This document shows, one piece after another, positions 44,698 through 54,090 of a stretch of 64,000 nucleotides of DNA. The notes beneath the pieces are model-generated. The model was not told the origin of the DNA. It ran no database searches and saw only the letters and a program-made list of their open reading frames with translations. Position 1 is the stretch's first letter. Each line of letters opens with the position of its first letter. A program made the translations under genes and the position numbers. Source of the DNA: Pseudosporangium ferrugineum (GTDB lineage: Bacteria > Actinomycetota > Actinomycetes > Mycobacteriales > Micromonosporaceae); assembly GCF_003002065.1 (NCBI RefSeq), contig NZ_PVZG01000003.1, forward strand, positions 124,001-188,000, read 5' to 3'.

Positions 44698-47076
44698 CTA
44701 AGACTGCCCCATCTCACGGGGTGCGTCAACTGATCTCACATCCTGGTCACCCGAAAAGGCCGGGTCGGTCGGCAGGACCGCCCGCACCTGCCGCATTCCG
44801 GGGCCCAGCATGACGATCTGGCTGCGCGCCGGGGCGCTCGGCGCGGCGGCGGGACGGTTGCGGGGTTGCGGCGCCGGCCGGGACCCGGGCGTCCGTACGG
44901 TGCGCAGCTGCGCTTCGAGGTGTTCCGCCGGCACGCCCCAGCCGAACAGCGAACCCTGCCCGAGCCGGCAGCCCGCCTCCTCGACGATCTCGCGCTGGGC
45001 GGAGGTGCCGATGCCCTCCGCGAGCACTTCCAGGCCGAGCCGGTGGCCGAGGCGGACCACCACGTCGACGAGCGGCGCGGCGGTGCCCGTACGCGACTCG
45101 GGCTCCGCCACCAGCGCGTGGTCGATCTTCAGGATGTCGACCGGCAGGTTGCGCAGCTGCCCCAGCGACGAGTAGCCGGCGCCGAAGTCGTCCAGCGCGA
45201 TGCGGACCCCGGTGGAGCGCAGCTCGACGAGCCGGCGGATCAGCTCGTCCATGTCGGTGGCGACGGCGTGCTCGGTCACCTCGAGCACCAGCCGCTGCGG
45301 CGGTACGCCGTACTTCTCCAGCACCGCGGCGACCTGACCGGCGTAGTCGGCGGCGTGCAGCTCCTTGGGCGACAGGTTCACCGACACCCACACGTCGTGC
45401 CCGGTGGCCAGCCACCGGGCGAGCTGCGCGCACGCCTGGTCGAGCACCCAGGAACCGAGCATGCCGATCAGGCCGGACTCCTCGGCGACCGGGATGAACT
45501 CGTCGGGGCGCACCGCACCGAGGTCGGGGTGGTGCCAGCGCAGCAGGGCCTCCGCGCCCACCGGGCGTACGGAAGGAAGCGCGACCACCGGCTGGAAGAC
45601 CAGCCGCAGCTGGCGACGCTCGATGGCGTGCCGCAGTTCGTTCTCCAGCACGCTGTGGCGGCGCAGCAGTTCGTCGTAGTGCTTCTGGTAGCGCTCGACC
45701 CGGTTCTTGCCGCGCTGCTTGGCGTAGCGCAGCGCCAGGTCCGCGTCGCGCATGAGCTCGCCGGTGTCCCCCGGCGCGGGCGAACCGGCCACGCCGACGC
45801 TGGCCGACAGGAAGACCGACCCGTCCTCCGTCTCGTACGGCTCGCAGAGCACCGCCAGCAGCCGCTTGCCGGCCGTCATGGCCTCCTCCGGCGTGGCCCA
45901 CATCAGCACCGCGAACTCGTCGCCGCCGAGCCGGGCCGCGACGTCGCCCTCGCGCAGGTTGGCCCGCAGCCGCTCGCCGACCTCGGCCAGGACCGCGTCG
46001 CCGACGTCGTGCCCGCGCATGTCGTTGACGTTCTTGAACCCGTCGAGGTCGAGGCCGACCAGGGTGCGCGGGCGGTGCCGGACGGCCGGCTCGCGCAGCG
46101 CCCGGACCAGCCCGCGGCGGTTGGCCAGGCCGGTGAGCGGGTCGGTGTGCGCGAGCTCACGGAAGTGCGCCTCCCGCTGGCGCAGCTGGAGCGTGTAGCT
46201 CTTCACGTCGCCCAGGGCGAGGTATTGCCGGCCGACCAGCGCGAAGCCCTCGACGCTGGCGCCGATGAACCCGAAGCCGCCGAACTCGCCGCCCGCCAGC
46301 AGGTGGTACGTCCCGGCGATCACCATGGCCGCCATCGGCACGAAGGCGTACCCGGTGTTGCGCTGGATGATGTCGCCGCTGACCGTGACCGGCCGGTCCG
46401 CGCTCTCGACCGCGCGCGCGACCACGAACAGGCCGACCGGCAGCAGGGCGGCGCCGAGGCACACCAGCACCGGCGAGCCCTGGCAGATGCCGGCCGGCAG
46501 CGCGGTGGCCGTGACAGCGACCAGGCTGACCCCCGCGGCGACCCGGACCGTGACGTTGCGGGGCCGGTGCGCGTGCATGGCGAGGACCGCGGTGAGCCCG
46601 ATGGCGACGGCCGCCACCCCGGCGCCCAGCAGCAGCGAGCCGCAGCCCATCGGCGTCAGGCCGCGCAGGAGGCGGGTGGGTTCGGTGACCAGGATCCAGC
46701 CCACGAACCACATCGCGGCGGCGAGGATCAGCCCGTCCAGCAGGTGCCGCAGGGCGGCGCGGCGGCTCTCCGCGGCGCCGGGCAGCATGAGGGTGCCGAC
46801 CAGCAGCATGAACGTGCCGATGGCCATCGCGACGGCGACGGCCTGGCCGAGCGTCTGGCGGTGGTGCGGCATCGGGTCGTGCGCGAGGAACAGCGCGCTG
46901 ATCAGCCCGGCCAGGGCCGCGGCGGTCGCCGTCGCGCCGCCCGCGGCGAGCAGAAGGTGCGCGTTGCGGGCCGCCCCGGTGTGCCGGCGACCGGAATTCC
47001 CCAGCAGGGCGACGGCCGGGACAGCGACCATGAGGCTCGCCAGCCCGGCCAGCTCCACGCCGGACGGTGAGTGCAC
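44698..47076 (-). CDS. Membrane GGDEF-EAL cyclic-di-GMP protein, both domains intact
   Basis: The 792-residue protein has about eight transmembrane helices in residues 1-285, then a diguanylate cyclase and a phosphodiesterase domain. GGDEF is at 384-388, with an intact inhibitory site RxxD (375-378). The EAL part keeps Glu509 of EALLRW, Asn567, Glu599, Asp629-Asp630, Lys650 and Glu687 of AEGI. Either activity is therefore possible. The GTG at 47076 is used; a TTG eight codons upstream is an alternative. The last 50 residues are Pro/Arg-rich. It ends just before the ilvB leader peptide and is divergent from ilvD. Confidence 0.93.
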   Translation of the reverse strand: MHSPSGVELAGLASLMVAVPAVALLGNSGRRHTGAARNAHLLLAAGGATATAAALAGLISALFLAHDPMPHHRQTLGQAVAVAMAIGTFMLLVGTLMLPGAAESRRAALRHLLDGLILAAAMWFVGWILVTEPTRLLRGLTPMGCGSLLLGAGVAAVAIGLTAVLAMHAHRPRNVTVRVAAGVSLVAVTATALPAGICQGSPVLVCLGAALLPVGLFVVARAVESADRPVTVSGDIIQRNTGYAFVPMAAMVIAGTYHLLAGGEFGGFGFIGASVEGFALVGRQYLALGDVKSYTLQLRQREAHFRELAHTDPLTGLANRRGLVRALREPAVRHRPRTLVGLDLDGFKNVNDMRGHDVGDAVLAEVGERLRANLREGDVAARLGGDEFAVLMWATPEEAMTAGKRLLAVLCEPYETEDGSVFLSASVGVAGSPAPGDTGELMRDADLALRYAKQRGKNRVERYQKHYDELLRRHSVLENELRHAIERRQLRLVFQPVVALPSVRPVGAEALLRWHHPDLGAVRPDEFIPVAEESGLIGMLGSWVLDQACAQLARWLATGHDVWVSVNLSPKELHAADYAGQVAAVLEKYGVPPQRLVLEVTEHAVATDMDELIRRLVELRSTGVRIALDDFGAGYSSLGQLRNLPVDILKIDHALVAEPESRTGTAAPLVDVVVRLGHRLGLEVLAEGIGTSAQREIVEEAGCRLGQGSLFGWGVPAEHLEAQLRTVRTPGSRPAPQPRNRPAAAPSAPARSQIVMLGPGMRQVRAVLPTDPAFSGDQDVRSVDAPREMGQS

Positions 47077-47179
47077 GGGAACACTCTGCCGTACCCGCAA
47101 GGTTTTCGGTATCCCGAGGGGTGGACATCATCGGTGCCGGTTCGACCCCGGTCCTTCCCCGCGGTGGCACTATGTAGTA

Positions 47180-49027
47180 ATGCCTGAGCTGCGCTCCCGG
47201 ACCTCGACCCACGGACGGACGATGGCCGGCGCGCGCGCCCTGTGGCGCGCCACCGGCATGACGGACGACGACTTCGGCAAGCCCATCGTGGCCATCGCCA
47301 ACAGCTACACCCAGTTCGTACCCGGGCACGTCCACCTCAAGGACCTCGGCGGTCTCGTGGCGGACTCGATCGCCCGGGCCGGGGGCGTGGGCCGCGAGTT
47401 CAACACCATCGCGGTCGACGACGGCATCGCGATGGGCCACGGCGGCATGCTCTATTCGCTGCCCAGCCGCGAGCTCATCGCCGACGCGGTGGAGTACATG
47501 GTCAACGCGCACTGCGCCGACGCCCTGGTCTGCATCTCGAACTGCGACAAGATCACCCCCGGCATGCTGATCGCCGCGCTGCGCCTCAACATCCCGACGG
47601 TGTTCGTCTCCGGCGGCCCGATGGAGGCCGGCAAGACGGTCGCCATCGAGGGCGTCGTGCACGAGAAGCTCGACCTGGTCGACGCCATGTCGGCCAGCGC
47701 CAACGAGAGCGTCACCGACGCCCAGCTCGACACGATCGAGCGCTCGGCGTGCCCGACCTGCGGCTCCTGCTCCGGCATGTTCACCGCCAACTCGATGAAC
47801 TGCCTCACCGAGGCGATCGGCCTGGCGCTGCCCGGCAACGGCTCGACGCTGGCCACGCACGCCTCCCGCAAGGCGCTCTTCGAGAAGGCCGGCGCCCTGA
47901 TCGTCGACATCGCCCGGCAGTATTACGAGAACGACGACGAGAGCGTGCTGCCGCGCAGCATCGCCAACCGCGACGCGTTCGAGAACGCGGTCGCCCTCGA
48001 CGTGGCGATGGGCGGCTCCACGAACACGGTCCTGCACCTGCTCGCCGCGGCCCGCGAGGCCGGGATCGACTTCAGCGTGGCGGACATCGACGCGGTGTCG
48101 CGCCGGGTGCCCTGCCTGAGCAAGGTCGCCCCGAACAGCCCGAAGTACCACATGGAGGACGTGCACCGGGCCGGCGGCATCCCCGCCCTGCTGGGCGAGC
48201 TCCACCGCGGCGGCGCCCTCCGGACCGACGTGCGCTCCGTGCACTCCCCCGACCTCACCAGCTGGCTGGACGCCTGGGACATCCGCGGCGGCTCGGCCAC
48301 CCCGGAGGCGCTCGAGCTGTTCCACGCGGCCCCGGGAGGCGTACGCACCACCCAGCCGTTCTCCACCGGGAACCGCTGGGCGACGCTCGACACGGACGCG
48401 GCCGAGGGCTGCATCCGCTCGGTCGAGCACGCGTACACGGCCGACGGCGGCCTCGCGATCCTCTTCGGCAACCTGGCCCCGGACGGCTGCGTGGTGAAGA
48501 CCGCCGGCGTGGCCGAGGAGCTGTGGAAGTTCTCCGGCCCGGCCCGCGTCTTCGAGAGCCAGGACGCCGCGGTCGACGGCATCCTCGGCAAGCAGGTCGT
48601 CGAGGGCGACGTGGTGGTGATCCGCTACGAGGGCCCCAAGGGTGGCCCCGGCATGCAGGAGATGCTCTACCCGACGAGCTTCCTGAAGGGCCGCGGCCTC
48701 GGCAAGGCCTGCGCCCTGATCACCGACGGCCGCTTCTCCGGCGGCACGTCCGGCCTCTCCATCGGCCACGTCTCCCCGGAGGCGGCCGCGGGCGGCCTGA
48801 TCGCCCTGGTCCGCGACGGCGACGAGATCACCATCGACATCCCGGGCCGCGGCATCACCCTCAACGTCGACGACGAGACCCTCGCCCAGCGCCGCCACGA
48901 GGAGGAGCGCCGCCCCAAGCCGTACACCCCGGCCGACCGCCGGCGCCCGGTCTCCGCGGCCCTGCGTGCCTACGCCTCGATGGCCACCAGCGCGAGCGAC
49001 GGCGCGTACAGGAAGGTCCCGGAATAA
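47180..49027 (+). CDS. ilvD: Dihydroxy-acid dehydratase
   Basis: The 615-residue iron-sulfur enzyme forms the 2-oxo acids of valine and isoleucine. It shows [14 protein letters not shown] and [19 protein letters not shown], with the cluster cysteines, and [12 protein letters not shown] and [20 protein letters not shown] near the C-terminus. The length is that of the E. coli-type enzyme. The ATG at 47180 has no clear ribosome-binding site and is preceded by TATGTAGT, so the transcript may have a very short leader or none. It is divergent from the GGDEF-EAL gene. Confidence 0.97.
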   Translation: MPELRSRTSTHGRTMAGARALWRATGMTDDDFGKPIVAIANSYTQFVPGHVHLKDLGGLVADSIARAGGVGREFNTIAVDDGIAMGHGGMLYSLPSRELIADAVEYMVNAHCADALVCISNCDKITPGMLIAALRLNIPTVFVSGGPMEAGKTVAIEGVVHEKLDLVDAMSASANESVTDAQLDTIERSACPTCGSCSGMFTANSMNCLTEAIGLALPGNGSTLATHASRKALFEKAGALIVDIARQYYENDDESVLPRSIANRDAFENAVALDVAMGGSTNTVLHLLAAAREAGIDFSVADIDAVSRRVPCLSKVAPNSPKYHMEDVHRAGGIPALLGELHRGGALRTDVRSVHSPDLTSWLDAWDIRGGSATPEALELFHAAPGGVRTTQPFSTGNRWATLDTDAAEGCIRSVEHAYTADGGLAILFGNLAPDGCVVKTAGVAEELWKFSGPARVFESQDAAVDGILGKQVVEGDVVVIRYEGPKGGPGMQEMLYPTSFLKGRGLGKACALITDGRFSGGTSGLSIGHVSPEAAAGGLIALVRDGDEITIDIPGRGITLNVDDETLAQRRHEEERRPKPYTPADRRRPVSAALRAYASMATSASDGAYRKVPE

Positions 49028-49074
49028 GAACCCTTTCCGGTACGGCCCACGCCTAACCCGGAAGCAACACCGAC

Positions 49075-49115
49075 CGGCCCGGACACACACGGATCCCCGT
49101 GCGTGGCCCGGGCCG
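49075..49115 (+). terminator. Stem-loop after ilvD
   Basis: A long imperfect hairpin, CGGCCCGG...ACACGG / CCGTGCGTGG...CCGGGCCG, lies about 50 bases after the ilvD stop and ahead of the convergent tetR gene. It has no T-run. It probably ends the ilvD transcript. Confidence 0.6.
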
Positions 49116-49196
49116 TTCGCGTCCGCCGGCCCGGCCTGTTGAGGCGACCTGAAACGCGCCGCGGTCCGAGATCCTGTCCGCCGGCGGCCGCAGCCA

Positions 49197-49254
49197 GCCG
49201 TCGCCGTCAGCTCTGCCTAAGGGCAGCCGTCGACGTCAGCTCTGCTTGAGGGCG
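49197..49254. repeat. Tandem 29-base duplication of a tetR gene end
   Basis: Two adjacent 29-base copies (49197-49225 and 49226-49254) share GCCGTCG-CGTCAGCTCTGC-T-AGGGC with four or five differences. The second copy includes the true last codons and stop of the tetR gene. The first lies just downstream of it and is non-coding. This is a small, already diverged head-to-tail duplication. Confidence 0.75.
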
Positions 49255-49808
49255 GCGGTGGCGAGCCGCAGCTCGCGGAAGGCCTCGTCGAGGTGCTCGT
49301 GCGGCCCGGTCGACGGGTTCTCGTGCCACCGGCGGACGGCCAGCCCGAAGGTGACCATCGCGGCCTGGGCGCAGAGCGACGCGAGCTGAGCGGGCACGCC
49401 ACGGGCGGCCAGGCCGGCGGCCAGCGCCTCCGCCAGCGCCTGGGTCTTCGCCAGCGAACGCTCCTTCAGCGCCGGGGTGGCGGCGATGATCGGCAGCCGC
49501 GGCAGGACGACCGGCAGGTTGGCCTCCAGCAGGGGGACGGCCCCGTGGAAGGCGGCGCGCAGGGCGGCCATCGGCTTCGTGCCGGCCGGGACGGCGGCGA
49601 GCCCGGCGAGCAGCGTGCCGAGCAGCTCGTCCTGCCCGTCGAAGAAGACCTCGCGCTTGTCGGTGAAGTGGCGGAAGAAGGTGCGCTCGGTGACCCCCGC
49701 GCGCGCCGCGATGTCCGCGGCCGACGTGTGGTCGAACCCGCGCTCGGTGAACATCTCCAGCGCGGCGTCCTGAAGTCGCCGCTTGACCTCGTCCCCGTTT
49801 CTCGGCAC
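49236..49808 (-). CDS. TetR family transcriptional regulator
   Basis: The 190-residue protein has a helix-turn-helix in residues about 10-55 (SAADIAARAGVTERTFFRHF). A C-terminal domain of TetR type follows. It starts at the GTG at 49808 and is divergent from an SDR/hydrolase operon. The 89 bases between contain three evenly spaced palindromes (49830-49887), which it very likely binds to repress both directions. The inducer is not known. Confidence 0.92.
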   Translation of the reverse strand: MPRNGDEVKRRLQDAALEMFTERGFDHTSAADIAARAGVTERTFFRHFTDKREVFFDGQDELLGTLLAGLAAVPAGTKPMAALRAAFHGAVPLLEANLPVVLPRLPIIAATPALKERSLAKTQALAEALAAGLAARGVPAQLASLCAQAAMVTFGLAVRRWHENPSTGPHEHLDEAFRELRLATAALKQS

Positions 49809-49829
49809 CCGGCGAGGCTAGCACATTGC

Positions 49830-49887
49830 GTCAGTTCCTGACATGCCTTATCGTCAGCGACTGACACCCTTATCGTCAGTCACTGAC
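49830..49887. promoter_or_regulatory. Three palindromic TetR operators
   Basis: Three copies of GTCAG-N3-CTGAC occur at 49830-49842, 49853-49865 and 49875-49887, with central triplets TTC, CGA and TCA. Start-to-start spacing is 23 and 22 bases, close to two helix turns, so the bound proteins would lie on one face. The second and third sit in a longer direct repeat beginning CCTTATC. They fill the whole space between the divergent tetR and SDR genes. Confidence 0.85.
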
Positions 49888-49897
49888 AGGGAAATCC

Positions 49898-50650
49898 ATG
49901 GAACAACGCTTCAAGGGCAAGACGGTCATCGTCACCGGATCAAGCTCCGGCATCGGCGTGGGCATTGCGCGCCGGTTCGCCGCCGAGGGCGCCGACGTCG
50001 TGCTGGCGGCCCGGCGCAGGGACCGGCTGGACGCGCTCGCCGCCGAGCTGGGGGCCTACGCGGTCACCACCGACGTCACCCGGGAGGAGGACGTCCGGGC
50101 GATGGTCCGGGCCGCCGTCGACCGGTTCGGGCGCCTCGACGTGCTGGTCTCCAACGCCGGGGCGGGCCTGCTCAAGGAGTTCGCCGAGACGACGATCGAC
50201 GACTGGCGGGCCGCCATGGCCACCAACGTCGAGAGCTGCTTCTTCGGCGCGCAGGCCGCGTTGCCCCACCTCAGGAACAGCCACGGCAACATCGTGCACA
50301 TCGCCTCCGCCTCGGGCCTGGGCGGCGACCGCAGAATGACCGCCTACAACGCCGCCAAGGGTGCGGTCGTCAACTTCACCCGCGGCCTCGCGTTCGACCT
50401 CGGCCAGGACGACGTACGCGTCAACACCGTCGCCCCCGCGCTCACGCTGCCCGACGACGCGGCCCCGCAGTACCAGGGCCTGATCGACAAGTTCAACCAG
50501 CGACGGGCCGTCAAGCGGTACGCCACCCCCGCCGACGTGGCCGCCGCCGTCGCGTTCCTCGCCTCCGCCGACGCCCGCATGATCACCGGCGCGATCCTGC
50601 CCGTCGACGGCGGCATCACCGCCGCCAGCGGCCAGCCACCCCTCTTCTGA
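49898..50650 (+). CDS. SDR family oxidoreductase
   Basis: The 250-residue classical SDR has GSSSGIGVGIA (about 15-25), SNAGAG at the NNAG position, a catalytic Ser in IASASGLGG, and Tyr/Lys in MTAYNAAKGA. It ends with ITGAILPVDGG. The ATG at 49898 follows AGGGAAATCC. It is co-transcribed with the HSL-type hydrolase 14 bases downstream and controlled by the TetR operators. A pairing of an oxidoreductase and an esterase suggests breakdown or detoxification of an ester or ketone (inference). Confidence 0.93.
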   Translation: MEQRFKGKTVIVTGSSSGIGVGIARRFAAEGADVVLAARRRDRLDALAAELGAYAVTTDVTREEDVRAMVRAAVDRFGRLDVLVSNAGAGLLKEFAETTIDDWRAAMATNVESCFFGAQAALPHLRNSHGNIVHIASASGLGGDRRMTAYNAAKGAVVNFTRGLAFDLGQDDVRVNTVAPALTLPDDAAPQYQGLIDKFNQRRAVKRYATPADVAAAVAFLASADARMITGAILPVDGGITAASGQPPLF

Positions 50651-50664
50651 GAAGGAGCACGACC

Positions 50665-51645
50665 ATGCCCCTCGACCCCGAGCTCGCGGCCGCCCTCGAC
50701 GCCCTGCCGCGGCTGCCCAGCAACGGCAAGCTGCTCGACTTCACCGACATCCCCGGGTTCCGCGCCATGATGGCGGCGATTCCGCAACCGTCCGCGACGG
50801 AATTCGACGACCCCCGCGTGGAGGTCGACATCGTCCGGGCGCGGCGCGACGACGGCACCCTGCTCGACATCGTCCTCCACCGCCCGGCCGGCCGGCCCGA
50901 ACCGCTGCCCGCCCTGCTCTGGTTCCACGCCGGCGCGCAGGTGATGGGGGACGCCCACTACGACGTCGCGTACCACGCCGGGCTCGCCCTCGCCCTCGAC
51001 TGTGTTCTGGCCGCGGTCGACTATCGGCTCGCTCCGGAGACCCGGGCGCCCGGGCAGGCGGAGGACGGCTTTCTCGCGTACGAACAGCTCCGCACCCACG
51101 CCGCCGACCACGGCCTGGACCCGGACCGGATCGGTCTCGCCGGTGCCAGCGGCGGCGGCGCGCCGGCCGCGGCGGCCATGCTCCTGATCCGCGACCGCGG
51201 CCTGCCGGCGCCGTGCGTCCTCGCGCTGAGCTACCCGATGCTCGACGACCGGCACGTGGCGCCGTCGCGGACGGAGGCCGCCGCGGACCTCGGCATCGGT
51301 TTCGACAGCGAGCAGATGGACCTCGCCTGGGCCGCCGTCCTCGGCGACCGCGTCGCGGACCCCGGCCTGTCGCCCTACTGCGCGCCCGGCCGCGCCACCG
51401 ACCTGCACGACTTCCCGCCCACCTTCGTGGCCGTGGCCCAGTACGACGTCCTCCGCGACGAGGGCATCGACTTCGGCCGCCGGCTCATCGCCGCGGGCAT
51501 CCCGACCGACCTGCACGTCTACGCGGGTGCCTTCCACGCGTGGGACAGATTCGCCGCCGGGAGCGCCCTGACCCGCGGCTTCGAGCAGACCTGGCACGGC
51601 TTCCTGCGCCGCCACCTGCACCCGGCCGCCGCGTACCGCCCCTGA
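50665..51645 (+). CDS. Alpha/beta hydrolase of the hormone-sensitive lipase type
   Basis: The 326-residue esterase-like protein has the nucleophile motif GASGG (160-164, Ser162), VDYRLAPE (118-125) and the probable acid and base in DVLRDEG and FHAWD. The usual oxyanion motif HGGG reads HAGAQ (88-92), so the second and third Gly are altered. This may change substrate or activity. The ATG at 50665 follows GAAGGAG. It is in one transcript with the SDR upstream. Confidence 0.88.
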   Translation: MPLDPELAAALDALPRLPSNGKLLDFTDIPGFRAMMAAIPQPSATEFDDPRVEVDIVRARRDDGTLLDIVLHRPAGRPEPLPALLWFHAGAQVMGDAHYDVAYHAGLALALDCVLAAVDYRLAPETRAPGQAEDGFLAYEQLRTHAADHGLDPDRIGLAGASGGGAPAAAAMLLIRDRGLPAPCVLALSYPMLDDRHVAPSRTEAAADLGIGFDSEQMDLAWAAVLGDRVADPGLSPYCAPGRATDLHDFPPTFVAVAQYDVLRDEGIDFGRRLIAAGIPTDLHVYAGAFHAWDRFAAGSALTRGFEQTWHGFLRRHLHPAAAYRP

Positions 51646-51671
51646 GGAAGCGGGACGCGGCGGCCTCCCTC

Positions 51672-54077
51672 TCAGTGCAGGTCGTTGACGCAGCGCAGGA
51701 CCGGGCGGGCGGTGAGCGCCGCCGCGTCCAGGTTCTGCGCGCCGCGTACCCGGAAGGTCACGGATTCGCCGGGCAGCAGGGTGACGCCGGACCGGTCGGC
51801 CTCGGCGGCCGGGTGCAGGCGGTCCGGGTGCAGCGTGACGTCGCGCAGGAGGTGGTGCGCCGTCACGGTCACGTGGGTCTCGTCGGCCGCCTCGGTGACC
51901 GTGGCGTTGAACGTCGGCGGGGGCCACGCGATGTCCCGGTCCTCGGCGAAGAACCACCAGGCCCGGTCGTCGCCCGCCTCGGCGATCAGGAACTCGCCGG
52001 CCGGGTCGCCGGCCGTGGCGACCTCCGCCGGCAGGGGCAGCGTCGTGGCCGAGCCCGGCGCGACGGTCACGCCGATCGGCACCTGCGCTTCGACGACCCC
52101 GGCGAGGGTACGGCGGGAAACCGTCCCCGACAGCGTCCACGGCTGCCCGGAGTCGTTGACCGCCACCAGCACCGGCACGCCGTCGCGGGGCTGGACCGTC
52201 AGCAGGCGGGGGGCGTACGAGTGGCGCAGCGCGTACCAGAGTGGCTTCTTGCGTCCGTCGCCGTCGACCGCCGCCCAGGACGTGACCGGCCAGCAGTCGT
52301 TGAGCTGCCACATGATCGCGCCCATGCAGTGCGGGCGGAGCGCGCGGAAGTGCTCGATGCCCAGCGACAGGGCGCGTGCCTGGTTGAGCTGCGTCAGGTA
52401 GTGCCAGTCGTCGAAGTCGCGGGGGGCGGGCAGGTGCGCGTCGAGGCCCCGCCGGAGTTTCGCGTCGCCGTCGGCGGCCTTCTGGTGCGCCTGCATGCCC
52501 GGCGAGTCGTGGGCCAGCGGGTCGTCGGACAGCGCGCGGCGCAGGGTCGCGTACGCGGGCGGCGCCTGATACCCGAACTCCGCCACGAACCGGGGCCGGT
52601 ACTCGCGGTACTTCAGGTAGTCGTCGGTGTTCCAGACGTCCCAGATGTGCGTGGTGCCGTACGCGGGATCGTTGGGGTGCCGGTCCTCCCGCCCCGACCA
52701 CGGGCTGCCGGGCCAGTAGAAGCGGCTCGGATCGGCCTCGGCCACGATGCGCGGCAGCAGGTCGAAGTAGAAGCCCGCGCCCCAGGTGCGGCCGTCGAGG
52801 TCCTGCTTCCAGTCCCAGTCCTCGTGGCCCCAGATGTTCTCGTTGTTGCCGGTCCACATCACCAGGCTCGGGTGCGACGACAGCCGCACCACGTTCTCCC
52901 GGGCCTCGGCCGCCAGCTCGGAGGCGAACGGCTCCTCCTCCGGGTACGCGGCGCAGGCGAACAGGAAGTCCTGCCCCACCATCAGGCCGAGGGAGTCCGC
53001 GAGGTCGTAGAAGTCCTCGGACTCGTACCGGCCGCCGCCCCAGACCCGCAGGTAGTTCACGTTCGCGTCGACGGCCTGCCGGAACCGCGCGGCCAGCCGG
53101 TCGCGGGTGACCCGGTTCGCGAAGACGTCGTCGGGGATCCAGTTGACGCCGCGGACGAAGACCGGCACGTCGTTGACGATCACCGTGAAGGCGCTGCCCT
53201 CGGCGTCGGGCGTGGTGTCCACCCGTACGGTGCGGAAGCCGACCCGCCGCGTCCACACGTCGAGCCGCCGCCCGGCCGCGTCCGTGAGGGTCACGTCGAG
53301 GGCGTAACGGCGCGGGTCGCCGTACCCGAGGGGCCACCAGAGCTCGGGGTCGCCGACGGTGACCGTCACGACGGCCTCGTCACCCTCGGTCGTGGTCTCG
53401 ACCCGCCGGCCGGCGATCGAGACGGCGACGGTGACCGGCCCGGGAGCGTCGCGTTCCAGCCGCACCCGGACCTCGGCGGTGCCGGTGCCGTCGTCGACGG
53501 TGAGTTGCGGCCGGACCTCGGCCAGCCGCGCGGTCGCCCAGGTGTGCAGGCCGATCGGCTGCCAGATGCCCGCGGTGACCAGCGTCGGCCCCCAGTCCCA
53601 GCCGAAGTTGCAGGCCGTCTTGCGGATGAAGTTGAACGGCTCCGGGTACGCGTTGGGCCGGTCCCCCAACCGGTCCCGCTGCGCCTCGGCATACGTGTAC
53701 GCGGACTGGAACCGCACCCGCAGTTCGTTGTCGCCGTCCCGCACCGCGTCCCGCACGTCGAACCGGTAGCCGCGGTGCATGTTGGCGGTGCGACCCAGCT
53801 CCACCCCGTTGAGGATGACCGTGGCCACGGTGTCGAGGCCGTCGCAGACCAGGTCGACGCGGTCCGCTCCGCGCACGTGGCGGAAGGTGGTGGCGTACTC
53901 CCAGTCGGTACGGCCGATCCAGGCGAGCTTCTTCTCGTTGTCGTCGGTGTAGGGATCGTCGATGAGACCGGCGGCGAGCAGGTCGGTGTGCACACAGCCG
54001 GGCACGGCGGCGGCGACGCCGGAGACGTCGCCGCCGCTCACGGTCCAGCCCTCGTGCAGAGGTCGGTACGAACTCAC
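51672..54077 (-). CDS. Beta-mannosidase (GH2)
   Basis: The 801-residue GH2 enzyme removes terminal beta-mannose from manno-oligosaccharides. The N-terminal jelly-roll has VPGCVHTDL, DDNEKKLAWIGRTDWEY and FNFIRKTACNFGWDWGP, typical of beta-mannosidases. The barrel carries the acid/base Glu413 in WTGNNEN and the nucleophile Glu500 in VAEFGYQ. No signal peptide is present, so it acts on imported sugars. The GTG at 54077 is 13 bases from the permease gene upstream. It is the last gene of the sugar importer operon that starts at 57322. Confidence 0.93.
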   Translation of the reverse strand: MSSYRPLHEGWTVSGGDVSGVAAAVPGCVHTDLLAAGLIDDPYTDDNEKKLAWIGRTDWEYATTFRHVRGADRVDLVCDGLDTVATVILNGVELGRTANMHRGYRFDVRDAVRDGDNELRVRFQSAYTYAEAQRDRLGDRPNAYPEPFNFIRKTACNFGWDWGPTLVTAGIWQPIGLHTWATARLAEVRPQLTVDDGTGTAEVRVRLERDAPGPVTVAVSIAGRRVETTTEGDEAVVTVTVGDPELWWPLGYGDPRRYALDVTLTDAAGRRLDVWTRRVGFRTVRVDTTPDAEGSAFTVIVNDVPVFVRGVNWIPDDVFANRVTRDRLAARFRQAVDANVNYLRVWGGGRYESEDFYDLADSLGLMVGQDFLFACAAYPEEEPFASELAAEARENVVRLSSHPSLVMWTGNNENIWGHEDWDWKQDLDGRTWGAGFYFDLLPRIVAEADPSRFYWPGSPWSGREDRHPNDPAYGTTHIWDVWNTDDYLKYREYRPRFVAEFGYQAPPAYATLRRALSDDPLAHDSPGMQAHQKAADGDAKLRRGLDAHLPAPRDFDDWHYLTQLNQARALSLGIEHFRALRPHCMGAIMWQLNDCWPVTSWAAVDGDGRKKPLWYALRHSYAPRLLTVQPRDGVPVLVAVNDSGQPWTLSGTVSRRTLAGVVEAQVPIGVTVAPGSATTLPLPAEVATAGDPAGEFLIAEAGDDRAWWFFAEDRDIAWPPPTFNATVTEAADETHVTVTAHHLLRDVTLHPDRLHPAAEADRSGVTLLPGESVTFRVRGAQNLDAAALTARPVLRCVNDLH

Positions 54078-54090
54078 AGGACTCCCCTGA

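Noticed and set aside
44866..47070. 734-residue open frame on the plus strand
   Set aside because: It is antisense to the GGDEF-EAL gene, with Arg/Gly/Gln-rich content and no domain.
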